Positions 23,101-58,915 of a stretch of DNA of 64,000 nt are shown here, one piece after another. The position numbers and the translations under genes were made by a program. Source of the DNA: Chrysaora quinquecirrha (taxonomy: Eukaryota > Cnidaria > Scyphozoa > Semaeostomeae > Pelagiidae); assembly GCA_014526335.1 (NCBI GenBank), contig JACTAT010000029.1:2265070-2329069 (forward strand). Direction: 5' to 3'. Each line of letters starts with the position of its first letter. The stretch's first letter is position 1. Under the pieces are notes generated by a model that did not search any database, was not told the origin of the DNA, and saw only the letters and a program-made list of their open reading frames with translations.

Positions 23101-24506
23101 CCCAGCTCGGTTTTCAGACCGAAATTTCCAGCATATTCTTCCTTATTTCCACAGTGGATCCCCTAAGAATTGAAGACCGGTGGGTTTGCACATTACGCTA
23201 TTCACGTAATGGAACTATTATAGTGATATACAGTGCCCCAGCAGTATTCAAACGGAGCCAAAGTACGACGGTATTACAGTGGAAACTCAATGTCATTGAC
23301 AACCATGGGACAAAGTATTGTAGTCCGTTGTTGATAGGTGTTCCTAAATTCAGATTTATTTCAAAATCTTTGTAACAAAAATATTTGCCAGTTGATATGA
23401 GGTCTCCGTTGTACAGAGGTGCCTTGTTTGTAATATGTTATTCTTATTCATAAGTTTGAAATACCTTGTTTATTTAGGCCGCACAGTCACAAGTGTAGAG
23501 GAAGAGAAGACGTACAATCCTCGTCTTACAAAATCGAAGGAAGAGTTTGTTGCCATAATGGAAAATCTGGGATTGGCAAGGCCAAAGAAAATAGGTATGT
23601 TTCGGGATGTAGATGAGCTCAAATAAATTGACACTATCTTGAACAACTTACTACTTCGAGTGACCGCATTTCTTGATCTACTAACATATCAAGCATAACA
23701 GCCCGCAACAGTAGTGTTTATCGACCAAAGTATGCAAAAATACCATCACCGTATGAAAAAAAATCCCAGCACAGCAGAGCGTATCCACCACAGCACGCTA
23801 AAATTACCACCAAATCTGGCATAATGGCCCACTACATCAAGCATAATAGCCCACCACAGTAGTGCGTATTCACCACAGTACGTAAAAATTATGCCATCAC
23901 AGATGCGCTAGCGTGCTTCTGCAGCGTTGACACAGACTAAACCCTTACTCAGCAAGTGTAGGCATTTGCGCTACATGTACGTATGGTGCATAAAGGGATG
24001 CTTTGGCGTCGTTGCTCAATCTGTCTAGCTGGTAGTGTCAAGAGCATAGGGAGGTTGGGGCTTGAACCCTGGCCACGGTAGCGCCATAGCCAGTCAGGGT
24101 TGAATACTCGTCAGTTCATCTACTTGTCAGTTCATCTACTATCTGAGATCATAACAACTGGCGCTAAACTCACTTCACTTTCGCCTTGTATCTATTTCTA
24201 ATGCCTATAAGGCCGGGTGTACATTTTCGAAAATTGGTATAAGATCGGGTATGTTTTTTATGCTTGGGCAGCACGTCCCGACAAAATTCGATCAAGTGTC
24301 CCCCCCCCAGGCCTTGAGCTATCAGATAGTTACATGCAAATTACACGTATAATTCATTTGCTGTTATAAATGGGGTATTTGTTATTCAAATCAGTTTCGT
24401 TCTTGTTTCAGATGAGGCTTTGCCTTGGAATATCATGTGGGCCAAGTCAGCTGGGGATGTTGCAAAAAAGAGACAAGACGATGTTTGCAATTCAGGTGAC
24501 AAATGA
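17167..24506 (+). CDS. ETHE1: ETHE1 persulfide dioxygenase, complete
   Basis: Nine exons: 17167-17202, 17751-17840, 18817-18871, 19503-19648, 20559-20595, 21873-21965, 22379-22468, 23478-23594, 24412-24506. Phases close and give 252 residues (human 254). It is a metallo-beta-lactamase-fold, iron-dependent mitochondrial enzyme that oxidises glutathione persulfide to sulfite in sulfide detoxification. The motif THCHADH is at residues 63-69. The three iron ligands of the human enzyme (His79, His135, Asp154) correspond to His66, His119 in PGHTDG and Asp138 in TGDALLIR. The arginine in CGRTDF (Arg147) matches human Arg163. The 12-residue first exon ([12 protein letters not shown]) is basic and acid-free, consistent with a short mitochondrial targeting sequence. 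All introns are GT-AG. Nothing is missing. Confidence 0.97.
17633..17690. mobile_element. Short family C remnant
   Basis: ATTTATTTATAAGAAAC at the left and inverted AGTTTCTTAAAATC about 45 bp on. It is a deletion remnant of the AAGAAAC subtype, 60 bp before ETHE1 exon 2. Confidence 0.35.
19855..20530. repeat. Long degenerate (CTAA)n array
   Basis: About 670 bp of CTAA/CTAAC units with many substitutions fill most of the ETHE1 intron 19649-20558. The last units are about 35 bp before the acceptor. Confidence 0.93.
20943..21714. mobile_element. Family D pogo/Tigger-like non-autonomous element
   Basis: Ends CAGTTGACATCC and inverted GGATGTCAACTG are flanked on both sides by TA, the usual pogo target duplication. 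Repeated GTTCGAGATAGCG words lie inside the right end and TATCTCGAAC inside the left. There is no transposase frame. It lies in the ETHE1 intron 20596-21872. A right-end copy recurs inverted at 45291-45590. Confidence 0.75.
22685..23060 (+). repeat. Family E dispersed repeat
   Basis: It aligns by eye along its length with 36330-36705: AGAAAATTACAGC, TTTAGGAGTTT, CAGAGAGAGTTTGTTTTCT, ATTGGTCTTCC, TACTCT.AGGAGTGTCAGA and TTTCCGCTGTT. It is in the ETHE1 intron 22469-23477. No ends or target duplications are clear. Confidence 0.65.
23690..23935. repeat. Family H CCACCACAGTACG minisatellite element
   Basis: Degenerate units around CCACCACAGTACGTAAAAATT and GCATAATGGCCCAC. It ends in GATGCGCTAGCGTG, and the same terminal word (GATTCGCTAGCGTG) closes the copy at 43265-43375. 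It is in the last ETHE1 intron. Confidence 0.6.
24030..24185. repeat. Family G SINE-like copy
   Basis: GGTAGTGTCAAGAGC at the left, GTTGGGGCTTGAACCCTGGCC in the middle, then CATCTACTATCTGAGATCATAACAACTGGCGC in similar order to two other copies (25325-25505, 26085-26290). It is the most diverged of the three. Confidence 0.5.
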
Positions 24507-24624
24507 ACAAAAATGCCTTCCAAAAATGTTTATATAATTTCAAGTCTCCATAAGCTGTTGCTATTACAAAATCATTTCACCGAGGCTGGAACTCGTTAAA
24601 TCTTAGACTCAGCATAGGCAGGTT

Positions 24625-24840
24625 AAAAGCTTTGTAGCTGCAAGCTTTTGAAAGCTTAAATAATCAGAAGATTTAAGAAATCAGAATTTCGATAAACAGC
24701 GAAAAAAATTTAGGGCATACTTAGCGTTTTTCGTCTGACACTCTTGGCAGTATAAACGTCAGAAAAAGGCAGAACAGAAGCAGAATATATGCCAGAAAAT
24801 GTTTCCGCTGTTTATCACAATTCTGAAGTTTTGTACAACT
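24625..24840 (-). repeat. Family E fragment, inverse orientation
   Basis: AATTTCGATAAACAGCG, TTTTTCGTCTGACACTC and AGTATAAACGTCAGAAA are the reverse complement of the family E core. Confidence 0.6.
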
Positions 24841-25324
24841 CATAAACTTTATTAGAAATCAAGGCTTATACTAGACACTGGTAATTTGCCTTGAGAGCTA
24901 TCATTTGCATTATCTCAATTAGTATATATTCAAACCACAATACTGTATGTATCCTTCGATTTTTCTTTTTGCTGACAATGCAAAGAAAAGAGATGATTTA
25001 GCAAATGATTTATCATTGCAATATAAAATACCATGTAGCATTATCTATCAATGCTGGTATTTCATAAAATATCCAGCCTAGGTGATTTCATTGAATCGAA
25101 TGTGCGGCAAGTTTGGTACTTAAATCACACAGTGACAGTTGCATGAAAATCTTGTTGGTACTGCATTACACAAGCTCATAACAAGCATCAGCTGTCTACG
25201 CTGGGAAAGTCTGTAAATCAGTAAGAGGGAATTCATTCAGCCATATCAGCTCACAGCTATGTGCATCTCTGAAAAATTGGGCATTGGGTTAACTAAACTT
25301 TATGTTTACCTTACTACTGAAGGT

Positions 25325-25505
25325 GCTTAGGTGTCAAGGTGTAATCAAGTTGACTTGTGGTGTCAGGAGCTCAGTGTGATCAGATTTTGAGCCCAGCCAT
25401 GTTAACGTCACAGCCACAGTTGAGGTCTCGATTAGTTAACCTACTACTAAGATCCTAGCGACTGGCCCTAAAACACCATTCCACCATCACCTTTGCCTAC
25501 TGAAG
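25325..25505. repeat. Family G SINE-like copy
   Basis: GTGTCAGGAGCTCAGTG, then GAGCCCAGCCATG, GAGGTCTCGATTAG and CCTACTACTAAGATCCTAG. It shares the block order with 26085-26290. Confidence 0.6.
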
Positions 25506-25642
25506 AGCTTGAACAACAAAAAAGAGACAGAGACATAAAAAAGTTACCTTCCTAAGATGAAACATACAAAATTTTACTGGAGCTTTTGTAAATATGCTTT
25601 TCAAAATAACACAAATAAATAAGGAAAATGAAAATTACACTG

Positions 25643-25866
25643 TCACCAAAATTTGAATGGTTTTCTGTTCTCGTCAAATAATCCTTTGACAATGAAAACT
25701 TGAAGAACGCCAACTCCTATCATGAGGATGCAAGAAAGCAAAGAGAATCCATTCACTCTTGCAAGACTGCTCAGTACAAGAAAGTAATGACGCCTCTTTT
25801 TGCTGCATTCACTTCTTGCAATCTCTCCAACCGTTCTGAATTTTGCAGCAGAGTCTTCACAAGGCC
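25643..25866 (-). CDS. Last exon of a p24/TMED family protein
   Basis: The acceptor after 25867 (TTGTTTAG on the minus strand) opens an exon in phase 1 of 74 codons plus stop. It encodes a charged stretch (EIARSECSKKRRHYF), a membrane segment (about GFSLLSCILMIGVGVLQVF) and a short tail (IVKGLFDENRKPFKFW). The order basic stretch, RVN, membrane helix, QV..VK.LF is that of the C-terminus of p24 cargo receptors, which cycle between ER and Golgi in COPII/COPI vesicles. The lumenal GOLD domain exons were not found in 25867-26436 and must lie in or beyond the N gap. The member (TMED1/5/6 type or other) cannot be named. Confidence 0.6.
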
Positions 25867-26084
25867 CTAAACAAGAGTAATTGTTATTTTATGCAATGGA
25901 CTAGTTTTCAGCAAGTACAATTATACCTATCTTCTGTTCCCTAACTCTTTGCACCACTTTAATTTGTACTTGCTACTGTAATTTTGACTGATTTACAAAA
26001 TACAGCAATGCAAGACTAGGCCCATTAGACATTATTTAATTCAGAGAAGGGCTTCAGTTTCCTGAAACTGAGGCAATCTGATTT

Positions 26085-26290
26085 TGGAGAACTTGAAGGA
26101 TCTTGGTCTGAAGGTGCTGTGGCATCGAGGTCTAATCCAGCTGGCTCCTGATGTTCGAAGCTCAGCAAGGACAGTAATTAAGCCCCAGCAACAGTACAGC
26201 TGGGTTATAGCCAGGTTCAAGGTCTCAATTAGTAAACCTACTACTGAGATCCTAGTAACTGGCACTAAATACACAATTTTGCATTCACCT
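26085..26290. repeat. Family G SINE-like copy
   Basis: GGTGCTGTGGCATCGAGGTC, CAGCTGGGTTATAGCC, then CCTACTACTGAGATCCTAG and AACTGGCACTAA. It is the best preserved of three copies within 2.3 kb. Confidence 0.6.
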
Positions 26291-26436
26291 GTTTTGAAGG
26301 TGAAGCAAAAATCTGTTTGAAGTGCCTTGCAAGGAGCCATATGTCAACTGCTAAACTGCCCATTATCACAACAATTTTCTTGGTCGCAGTTTCTTTGTAT
26401 ATGCACTATTGAGTTGTCAAGATTCTATCTTGAACT

Positions 26437-26936
26437 NNNNNNNNNNNNNNNNNNNNNNNNNNNNNNNNNNNNNNNNNNNNNNNNNNNNNNNNNNNNNNNN
26501 NNNNNNNNNNNNNNNNNNNNNNNNNNNNNNNNNNNNNNNNNNNNNNNNNNNNNNNNNNNNNNNNNNNNNNNNNNNNNNNNNNNNNNNNNNNNNNNNNNNN
26601 NNNNNNNNNNNNNNNNNNNNNNNNNNNNNNNNNNNNNNNNNNNNNNNNNNNNNNNNNNNNNNNNNNNNNNNNNNNNNNNNNNNNNNNNNNNNNNNNNNNN
26701 NNNNNNNNNNNNNNNNNNNNNNNNNNNNNNNNNNNNNNNNNNNNNNNNNNNNNNNNNNNNNNNNNNNNNNNNNNNNNNNNNNNNNNNNNNNNNNNNNNNN
26801 NNNNNNNNNNNNNNNNNNNNNNNNNNNNNNNNNNNNNNNNNNNNNNNNNNNNNNNNNNNNNNNNNNNNNNNNNNNNNNNNNNNNNNNNNNNNNNNNNNNN
26901 NNNNNNNNNNNNNNNNNNNNNNNNNNNNNNNNNNNN
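26437..26936. other. Assembly gap, exactly 500 N
   Basis: Exactly 500 N is a round placeholder and need not be the true gap length. The ferlin exon at 26937-26954 runs into it from the right, and the p24 gene has its 5' part missing on the left. Confidence 0.98.
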
Positions 26937-51960
<25,024 letters not shown>

Positions 51961-54872
51961 TCCTCTCTTTTCGCTTCAAAGATGTTGATTTTGACCTACA
52001 ACGCAAGAAAAACAGAAACATGGATGATTTCAAGCGTATGAACCCAAAATAGCGTGACCAGTATTTTTCACAATGTGGCATTTATCTGCATAGACGTAAA
52101 GACTTACAAAAGAAGCATTTGTGTTTGAAAGTATGTAAGCTATTTCGCTACCTTAGAAATGAAACAATGTTAAATTTAACCAAATTTTGCAATTTCTGTT
52201 GTTTGAAAATTTCAGTGGTATCCTGCAAGATGTACCATACTCATATGATAGCAGTAATTCTAAAGCCGGAATGAGATGATAAAGATGAAAAGATAAAAAA
52301 ACCGGTAGACGGGGGCATGGTAGTTCAGAAAAAAACGCATTAAGATCCCATTTACACGACAGAAAAAGATACAGATCCTAAAGGTCCGTACCTGTCGGGT
52401 ACGATATGGGTTCCGTTTCATTGCGTTTTCACGGGAATGGATCCGGAACGGATCCAAATGGATTCGCTTTTCCAGCGTACCCAATTAGAAATTCTGGCAT
52501 TCCCAAAAAGTACGGATTGAGGCGTACCAGCACCCGTGTAAAAGAAAAGCCTATCGTGACGTCTTTGGGAACCGATCCACTCAGATCCGTTTCCATGTAC
52601 TCAGGGTCTTAAAATAGTCGGCCTGAGGGTCCGTTTGTCAAAGGCAAGCAAAGAGCCGGTACGTCCCAGCTTGCAAAATTAAAAAAGTGGTGTTATGTAA
52701 TTTTTCCAACTTTTTACTTCAACTTCTTTACATTGTTCGTTTTTGCCGACCTCTGACAACTTGGCAAGGGGAGTCTCCATATTATTCCGTTCCGCTATTA
52801 TTTGATCAGGGGGTCTATCATGAATAAAGAGACATATTCTCTTTTACAAAACCATACTGTACATTCATGTCAAGTAAGATTTCCTACCGCGTTTCAGCAA
52901 AGATTTGTTCGGGACGGCCGACGGCGCAAAAACCTAAAGCCAGATTTCTATATCGTCGTAAGCGACGGTAACGCGTCCCGGTTGTGTCCTCGATGTGACG
53001 GCGATTCAATTGTTTTCTCATAATCCCGAGAATGCTTAAGATCATTAATCCTTACTTCTGATTGGTTGTAATCTTTTGTGATCGTCTGAGCCGCTAAAAA
53101 TGTTGGGGTGACATAGTGACGTCACCTTCAGCTTTTCCTAACAGTGGACGCCAGCCATGTAATTCGTTCTTCGAACAAAACTGCAGAAGTTGAGAACCGC
53201 CTATATCCGTTGCAGATTTGATATTTCGCTTTTTCCAAGGAACAATTGCAGACTTAATGAAACTGGCAATTATAAACATAAGACAAAAGAATCTTGAAAA
53301 AGGCTCAGTACATATAGATAGATGCGCTCTACGTTAAAGTGTAAATTTCATCGCCGTACTAAAGGTTCTAGATCCATAGGGTGTAAGCATGTACAAACAG
53401 TATATAATAAAAAATACAACTCGTCCAAGGGGAGTACCCCCGCGCTGAACGGCTATGTAGCGCTGCGGTCGTTTGAAAATCGACGCCTATTGTTTGAAGA
53501 CTTAATGTACTATCCTATTAACAATGAATATAGAGAAGTGAATCAATATTATGATCAATATTTATAAAACATGTTTTTAATGCACAATGCGCATTATGAT
53601 AGGAAAAAGGGGAAAAGAAAAAGCTAGAATTCGAAGTATTTAAAAAGTTTGAAACAGTCGGAAAATCCTATGAAATTCATTTCACAATTTCGAAATTTTT
53701 ATATGTAAGGGCAAGAGGGCAATTGCCGTCACTGCCTCAATGCTTGCAGCACCGCTGAACAGAACTAATATGTTGCAAAATCGCAAACAATGTATTCTTT
53801 CTTCTTCTGTAAAACCTACAAATCCTAATCTAAGAGGTCATTGGAAATTTTTCACAGGTGGTGTGAATCAAAGTTATCAGCTCAACTCAAGAGAGGAAAA
53901 ATTGTGGGTTTGATCCCAGTTGGGCGACCAACATAGCTGTGTACCCATACATACTACGATCAGAAAAATGAGAAATCTAGTCATTAACTGTAGGATTTTG
54001 GTATAGGGGCAAAAGCTGCAAGTTCCCACCAGCAGTTTGCTGTCAGCAAAGAGAAAGGTATTGGGGAATGTGCCATGCTCAAGGGTATAACAAAGTTTCT
54101 GGGCAAGGGTAGCACCTTCTAAAATAGCTCAAATTTTGACAGTGCAAAGGAGGGGGGCAAATGAGTCAGTTCTCAAGTGGCAATGACCCTCAGCTCTCAG
54201 CTTTATGCTTGAAAATGGGTTAAACAAGAGTGTAATCAGTGGGGAGTTACAAGGGTCACACTGGTCCAAGGGTGATAACCAAAGGTAACAGAAGCAATTT
54301 ATCATTGCACCAGGCAGCAGTGGCAGAAGCAACAAATTCAGGGCATAACAACAGCAAAATCAAGGAATTTCACAATTTTTACAGGGGCTAGCTGCCTCCT
54401 ACTTCCCATGCCACTGGTGATAACATCTTTCTCTTATTGCTCTGACCTCCACCCCTGACTTCTTACACACTGCATGAACTTCTTACTCTCAAGCTTCCAA
54501 TGATGCACCCACAGGAAGTTCTTATGGGTCTAATTTGAGCATTGTACCTCAGGCAGGGGGTAACTTATCACAAAGAGAATTCTGTAATATAATTGCAAAT
54601 AAACAGGAAAACGTAATACCATGATACTTGCTGTTTTTTTTGTTCTTTTTTATGTTTAATGAAAGCAAAATGATTTACGAGATTTTAATTCTATGCAGGC
54701 AGATGTTTGGCTTTATAACAGGGGAATCTGTGTTTAGATATCTGAACAGTGTCATTTGAAATTGGGGTTTATTATTGGGAAATTTTGACGTAATAAGCAT
54801 CTGAAAAAAACACAATGAGCCCCAAAATTTAATTTGCATTTGTCGTTTCTTGCTGGCAAAATTTATCGCTAG
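51961..54872. other. Gene-free upstream region of the ferlin gene
   Basis: It contains a family I-like inverted repeat (52325-52545; CATTTACACGAC...CCCGTGTAAA), a palindromic CRE-type TGACGTCA at 53117-53124, and a tRNA-like GGGTTTGATCCCAG at about 53906. Open frames 52802-53023, 53094-53279 and 53322-53567 lack any recognised homology. The ferlin promoter or 5' non-coding exon may be here. Confidence 0.45.
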
Positions 54873-57800
54873 ATGAAGCGAATATTTTTTGGCAACTGTT
54901 CAGCTCTCTGTGTAACTACAGTAATAACGTTTTTGTTACTTGTACTGTACAGAAAGTATCTACATTATGAAAGAGAGAAAACGAGCCGGAGTGTACAGGA
55001 CGTTCTCGGCCTATTTGGGACAAACTTTGACGACGTGATAGGTCGACAACAACTTGACAAACTTCAGGTTCGTAAATGAGCGAATTTCAAACAGAATAAT
55101 CCGTCTTCAAAATAGCAAATAAACGAGTTTCTTTTCATATTTAATATGAAAAGAAACTCTAGTCTATCTTTTTCTCGCATCTTGAGCACGCAAAGGCTAA
55201 TAAATGTCGACCACATTAATTATTTAGGTTTGATCTGCAGCTGATAAATCAAATCAGTGATAAGAAATGAACTCTCAATCTCACCTGGTTTTGCTAATAT
55301 TGTCATCCGATTTGTACGTGATTACGAATGAATTCAGACATATTTTTCTGTGAGCTGTTAATGCCTTGCTCCAGCATTTTCTCAGATCTGATTTCCAAAC
55401 TTATTTCCCGTCCTAAATCTGACAAACTTGTTGTGTTCATGAGCTCGTGATAAATAAATTCGATGGCGCCTACGCAGCTGCCTGAGCTATATTAAGAAAC
55501 AATAGGAAAAATAGACGGAGGAGACTGCCAGTAATTACCACAGTAACCATAATAACGGAATGTAATGCGTTTGTTGTTTCGGTTTCGATTCTTCTCTGTT
55601 CAAACATGTCTCCGGAAAACGGCTCTTGCCCTTCAGGCTTCAGCCGTGAATGTTTGCTTTTGCGGCACTCTGAATTTTTCATTCACTGAAAAAATTTTAA
55701 TAATTTCTTAAAAAATCTTATACGTGCAGTTTGTTTGAAAAAAACTAGGTAAATGAACTCTTGACCACACAGTTTTGACCTGAACCTCAAATATAACATG
55801 ACTAAAATAGAATAAAAATTACCCAAAATATTTTGCCGTATCCCCGGCTTCCAGCGGCCCTCTGGCCCTGCACGTCTCTGGACAAAAGGCCACGTCCGTT
55901 CTTCGACTCTTGTAGTTATCAGGCATTGGTGGTTCAGTGGTAGAATTCTCGCCTGCCACGCGGGAGACCGGGGTTCGATTCCCCGCCAATGCAAACTTTT
56001 TCTTCCAGTAGCGTATTTTCATTACAGTTGCACTACACACAGTAGCTTTCTTCATTACAGTTTCGTGCAGTGTTCAAATTTCTACCATTTATTTTAGTTT
56101 AAACGAAGTGTTTATTTGGTTACACGGAAATATGAAACTTAAATAGATAGAGTTGATAAATAAATAAACAATAAATAGAAAATAAAGTAAATGAGAAAGA
56201 GTAGACTAGACATAGACTATTTAAAAATTGACTTAAATACATCAATAAATGTGAAATAAATAAATAAATAATAATAAATAAATAAATAAAGAAATACATG
56301 AATAATTACATAAGTGAAAACGCCTAAAAAAATAAATAGTCTAGACCTGGACAAATAAATGAATGGAAAAATAAAAAAAAAATAAATAAATACCAGAAAC
56401 AATAAAATCAAAGATAGATGAAAAAGCAAATAAATAAATATAGAGAAAAATTTGATACAGTGCTATCTTCTCAAAGTTATTATTTGAAAGGTTTTACTGC
56501 GCTGCACCGATAAAGGTGTAGTGGTGCTTTTTACAAAGAAGAGACGGCTCTAAAAAATTGTTAAACCATTCTTATACCAGTAAATGTTCTCATAAAGTTC
56601 TCATCTACATTACATGCTTTCCATTGCAATCGAAATATGACACCTCTGCTAATTGTCTGCATGATCCAGAATCTAGAAGTGAACAAGAAATAATCTCGTA
56701 TTTTGGGCTTGAATGTTGCTGGCTATCGACACAAACAAAGCGAAAAACTTTTTCTGGAATAAACTTTTGCGTTTTTAAGCTTAGTCGCTGGCCAAATAAT
56801 CAAACATTGTTGGTCAAACATGTTTGGCAAACATGTTTAATTTTCTTTTCAGCAAATGTTTAACCGTTTGGCCACCCCCAAAACATTGCTTTCCAACATT
56901 TTGGAACAATGAAGCAGGAACGCCTTGTTGCTATGCCAAACGATGAAACATTGTTGGTCCACATTTCAAATTTGCCTGACAACAAATGTTTGACTGTTTG
57001 GCTATTTCCAAAAACATTGCTGTCCAACAACGAAATCATTGCTAATGCACAAACACGAATGTAACGTCTTGTTGCTAAGAAATGTTGTTAGGTGGTGAAA
57101 TGTCGAACGTTGTTACAGTTTGTCAAAAACAAAAGAAATGTTTGACAAGCAATGTAGGAAAGGCCGCCAAACGATCAGACATTGCTTTACAAGCAAAAAT
57201 AAGCAAAACTTGAGGCGTGGTGACTTTGAAAAAGTTCAAAAACATTTTTTGGCTTGATGCAAGCAAAAAAAATGTTGGACGAGCACTATTTTTGGACGTG
57301 ACCGAACGGTTAAACGTTTTACTTGACAAAAAACTCTAAAACGCTTCAGAAAAATGTTTGATAGTTTGGACAGGGCCTTAAATAGAGCACAGCTTATGAA
57401 AATATTCAATTACCTACCTCGGAGAGTCTTTGAAGATTAGATTTAGAATGCAGCAGATCGAGTGCATGGCTTTCAATCTAAAAAAAGAGAATTTTAAGTC
57501 TGAAACAATTGCACAATATAAACGATAGACCGACATACCAACACGATAAGGCGGTAATTCTATTAAAGGAAAGTGTAACAGACAAAAAAGCGGAAATTTT
57601 TTTGTAAAATAAAAGAAGCTTATTGCAGTCCTACATATGAAAGTTTTCAGCAAAATTTTGAAGGTAACTCCACTCAAAAGAGATGTAGCACAATACACTT
57701 ACCAATAGAGATGTTGCTTTTGCGCCGTCTTTAGCAAACCCTTTACTATACTGTACAGTTTTTCTAAGTAGAATCCTAGAGAAAGACGAAAGACGTATTG

Positions 57801-58915
57801 ACAGTTATCTGAATATTGCATTTCATAACATGTAAAGCTGCATTTACACACAAATAACATGGAAATTGGCGCGGATACCAGAAATAACAGAATGCGTCGG
57901 ATTTAACTTATTTTGTAAATTGGACTTAAGTATGACTGAAAAGTGAACATTCACGAAAATGGGATACAAATACAACAATAAAATGCATATTTGTCATGAA
58001 TGGCGAACACAAGGATAGATTTTTCCACAAGTGGCATATCATAATTGATGGTATTTGAACCCAGGACTGCATGATCAGAGAGTCAACGACGTTTCCACTG
58101 AGCTATAGAGCTCAATAAAATCGCCGAGCAACTCTCCAAGTCATACAGCCCAAGGCTCTCATCCCATTTTGCTTTTTGTGTTTCGGCTATTTCGGCTATT
58201 ACTCGGCGATTTCATTGAGCTCTATAACTGAGTGGAAGCGTCGTTGGCTCTCTGATCATGCAGTCCTGGGTTCAAATCCCATCAATTGTGGTATGTCACT
58301 TGTGGAAAAATCCAATAAAATGCCTTGAATTTTTCGAATTGACCAATCAAAAGCAGCATTTGTTAATCTGGGTAAGTGCAGCTGCTTTAACTTAACGGTG
58401 TGAACATTTTAGGCAGCATTATAAGCCAGATGCAATCCTTAAGTGGCTTTGAAGCTGCAGTATCATCCTGCCTTGTGATGCATTGAGATAGCTGACACAA
58501 TTTTAGCTAAACAGGTCGAGAGTTTAGGTGAGTTGAGACTCTTTCTGTCGTTGCAGTATCTGATTGATGGTGTCAATTCAAAACGATTTCAAAATCACGA
58601 CAGAAAGATGATGTAGATTGTTCCGTTAATGCTATTAAAACCAATCCTCTCAATAATAAATTCTCTAAAGACATGTTTTCAAATCAATAGCAGCTAGATG
58701 AAAACTTGAAGACTTATGCCGTACTTTCACTGCCCACCAATGACAAACTAGCTAAATTTGTCTTACCCAAATTCAGGTGTCTTTCCACTCAGGCATATCA
58801 CATTGTCGTGAACGTACATGTAAATGGAAACTTGTGGGTTGGTGAGAAATTAAGCAATGGAATGGCCAAATTTAATCATGAACAAGCAGTTTCATGTCTC
58901 GAGTTCCAAGACTGA
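54873..58915 (+). CDS. Hypothetical two-exon membrane-anchored protein (weak model)
   Basis: Exon 54873-55067 starts at ATG and encodes 65 residues with an N-terminal hydrophobic segment (about SALCVTTVITFLLLVLY), then a charged region with DVLGLFGTNFDDVIG. A possible CAG|GTTCGT donor keeps phase 0. Exon 58691-58915 has an AG acceptor in phase 0 and encodes QLDENLKTYAVLSLPTNDKL..., VNVHVNGNLWVGEKL and a stop, 74 residues. The second exon looks truly coding (even composition, no internal stops, clear acceptor). Linking the two is inference: the donor is weak and other exons could intervene. The interval overlaps C8orf76 on the other strand and encloses the tRNA gene. No family recognised. Confidence 0.3.
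55470..55682 (-). CDS. Small single-membrane-segment ORF, unassigned
   Basis: 70 codons from an ATG: a polar, basic N-terminal half (KNSECRKSKHSRLKPEG) and a hydrophobic C-terminal half (HSVIMVTVVITGSLLRLFF). The pyrimidine-rich stretch before AATATAG at about 55500 also looks like a splice acceptor, and downstream of it another frame is open to about 55305. So the hydrophobic part may be intron and the real gene spliced. No homolog recognised. Confidence 0.25.
   Translation of the reverse strand: MKNSECRKSKHSRLKPEGQEPFSGDMFEQRRIETETTNALHSVIMVTVVITGSLLRLFFLLFLNIAQAAA
55923..55993 (+). tRNA. tRNA-Gly (anticodon GCC)
   Basis: 71 nt, intronless. The acceptor stem GCATTGG pairs with CCAATGC, discriminator A, D-loop GGTTCAGTGGTAGAA with A box, anticodon arm CTCGCCTGCCACGCGGG with GCC, and T arm CCGGGGTTCGATTCCCCG with a perfect B box. 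A TTTTT run starts 3 nt after the end and fits Pol III termination. It is nearly identical to the standard animal tRNA-Gly(GCC). Confidence 0.97.
56150..56450. repeat. AAATA/AAAT-rich simple repeat
   Basis: Imperfect (AAATA)n and (AAAT)n units, interrupted by GA-rich words. It begins about 150 bp past the tRNA gene. Confidence 0.85.
56783..57385. mobile_element. Two or more family A MITE copies in tandem
   Basis: Copy 1 begins GGCCAAATAATCAAACATTG (about 56790). A second left end occurs near 56936 (GCCAAACGATGAAACATTG), and right-end words close at about 57380 (ATGTTTGATAGTTTGG). AATGTTTAACCGTTTGGCC and AATGTTTGACTGTTTGGC mark the interiors. It lies just downstream of the last C8orf76 exon. 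Confidence 0.65.

Larger units (their letters stand above)
24507..25642. other. Intergenic between the ETHE1 stop and the p24 stop
   Basis: The interval lies between convergent genes. It holds an inverse family E piece (24625-24840) and a family G copy (25325-25505). AATAAA at 25614-25619 is a possible but distant ETHE1 poly(A) signal. No coding exon was seen. Confidence 0.5.

Noticed and set aside
53094..53279. 61-codon minus-strand frame
   Set aside because: No recognised homology; its end overlaps the CRE-like palindrome.
53322..53567. 81-codon plus-strand frame from an ATG
   Set aside because: Plausible composition, but no homology, no splice partner and no promoter or poly(A) context. 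Kept only as a note under the intergenic entry.
55683..55994. Minus-strand frame starting MHWRGIEPRSP
   Set aside because: The familiar false frame read from the antisense of a tRNA-Gly gene.
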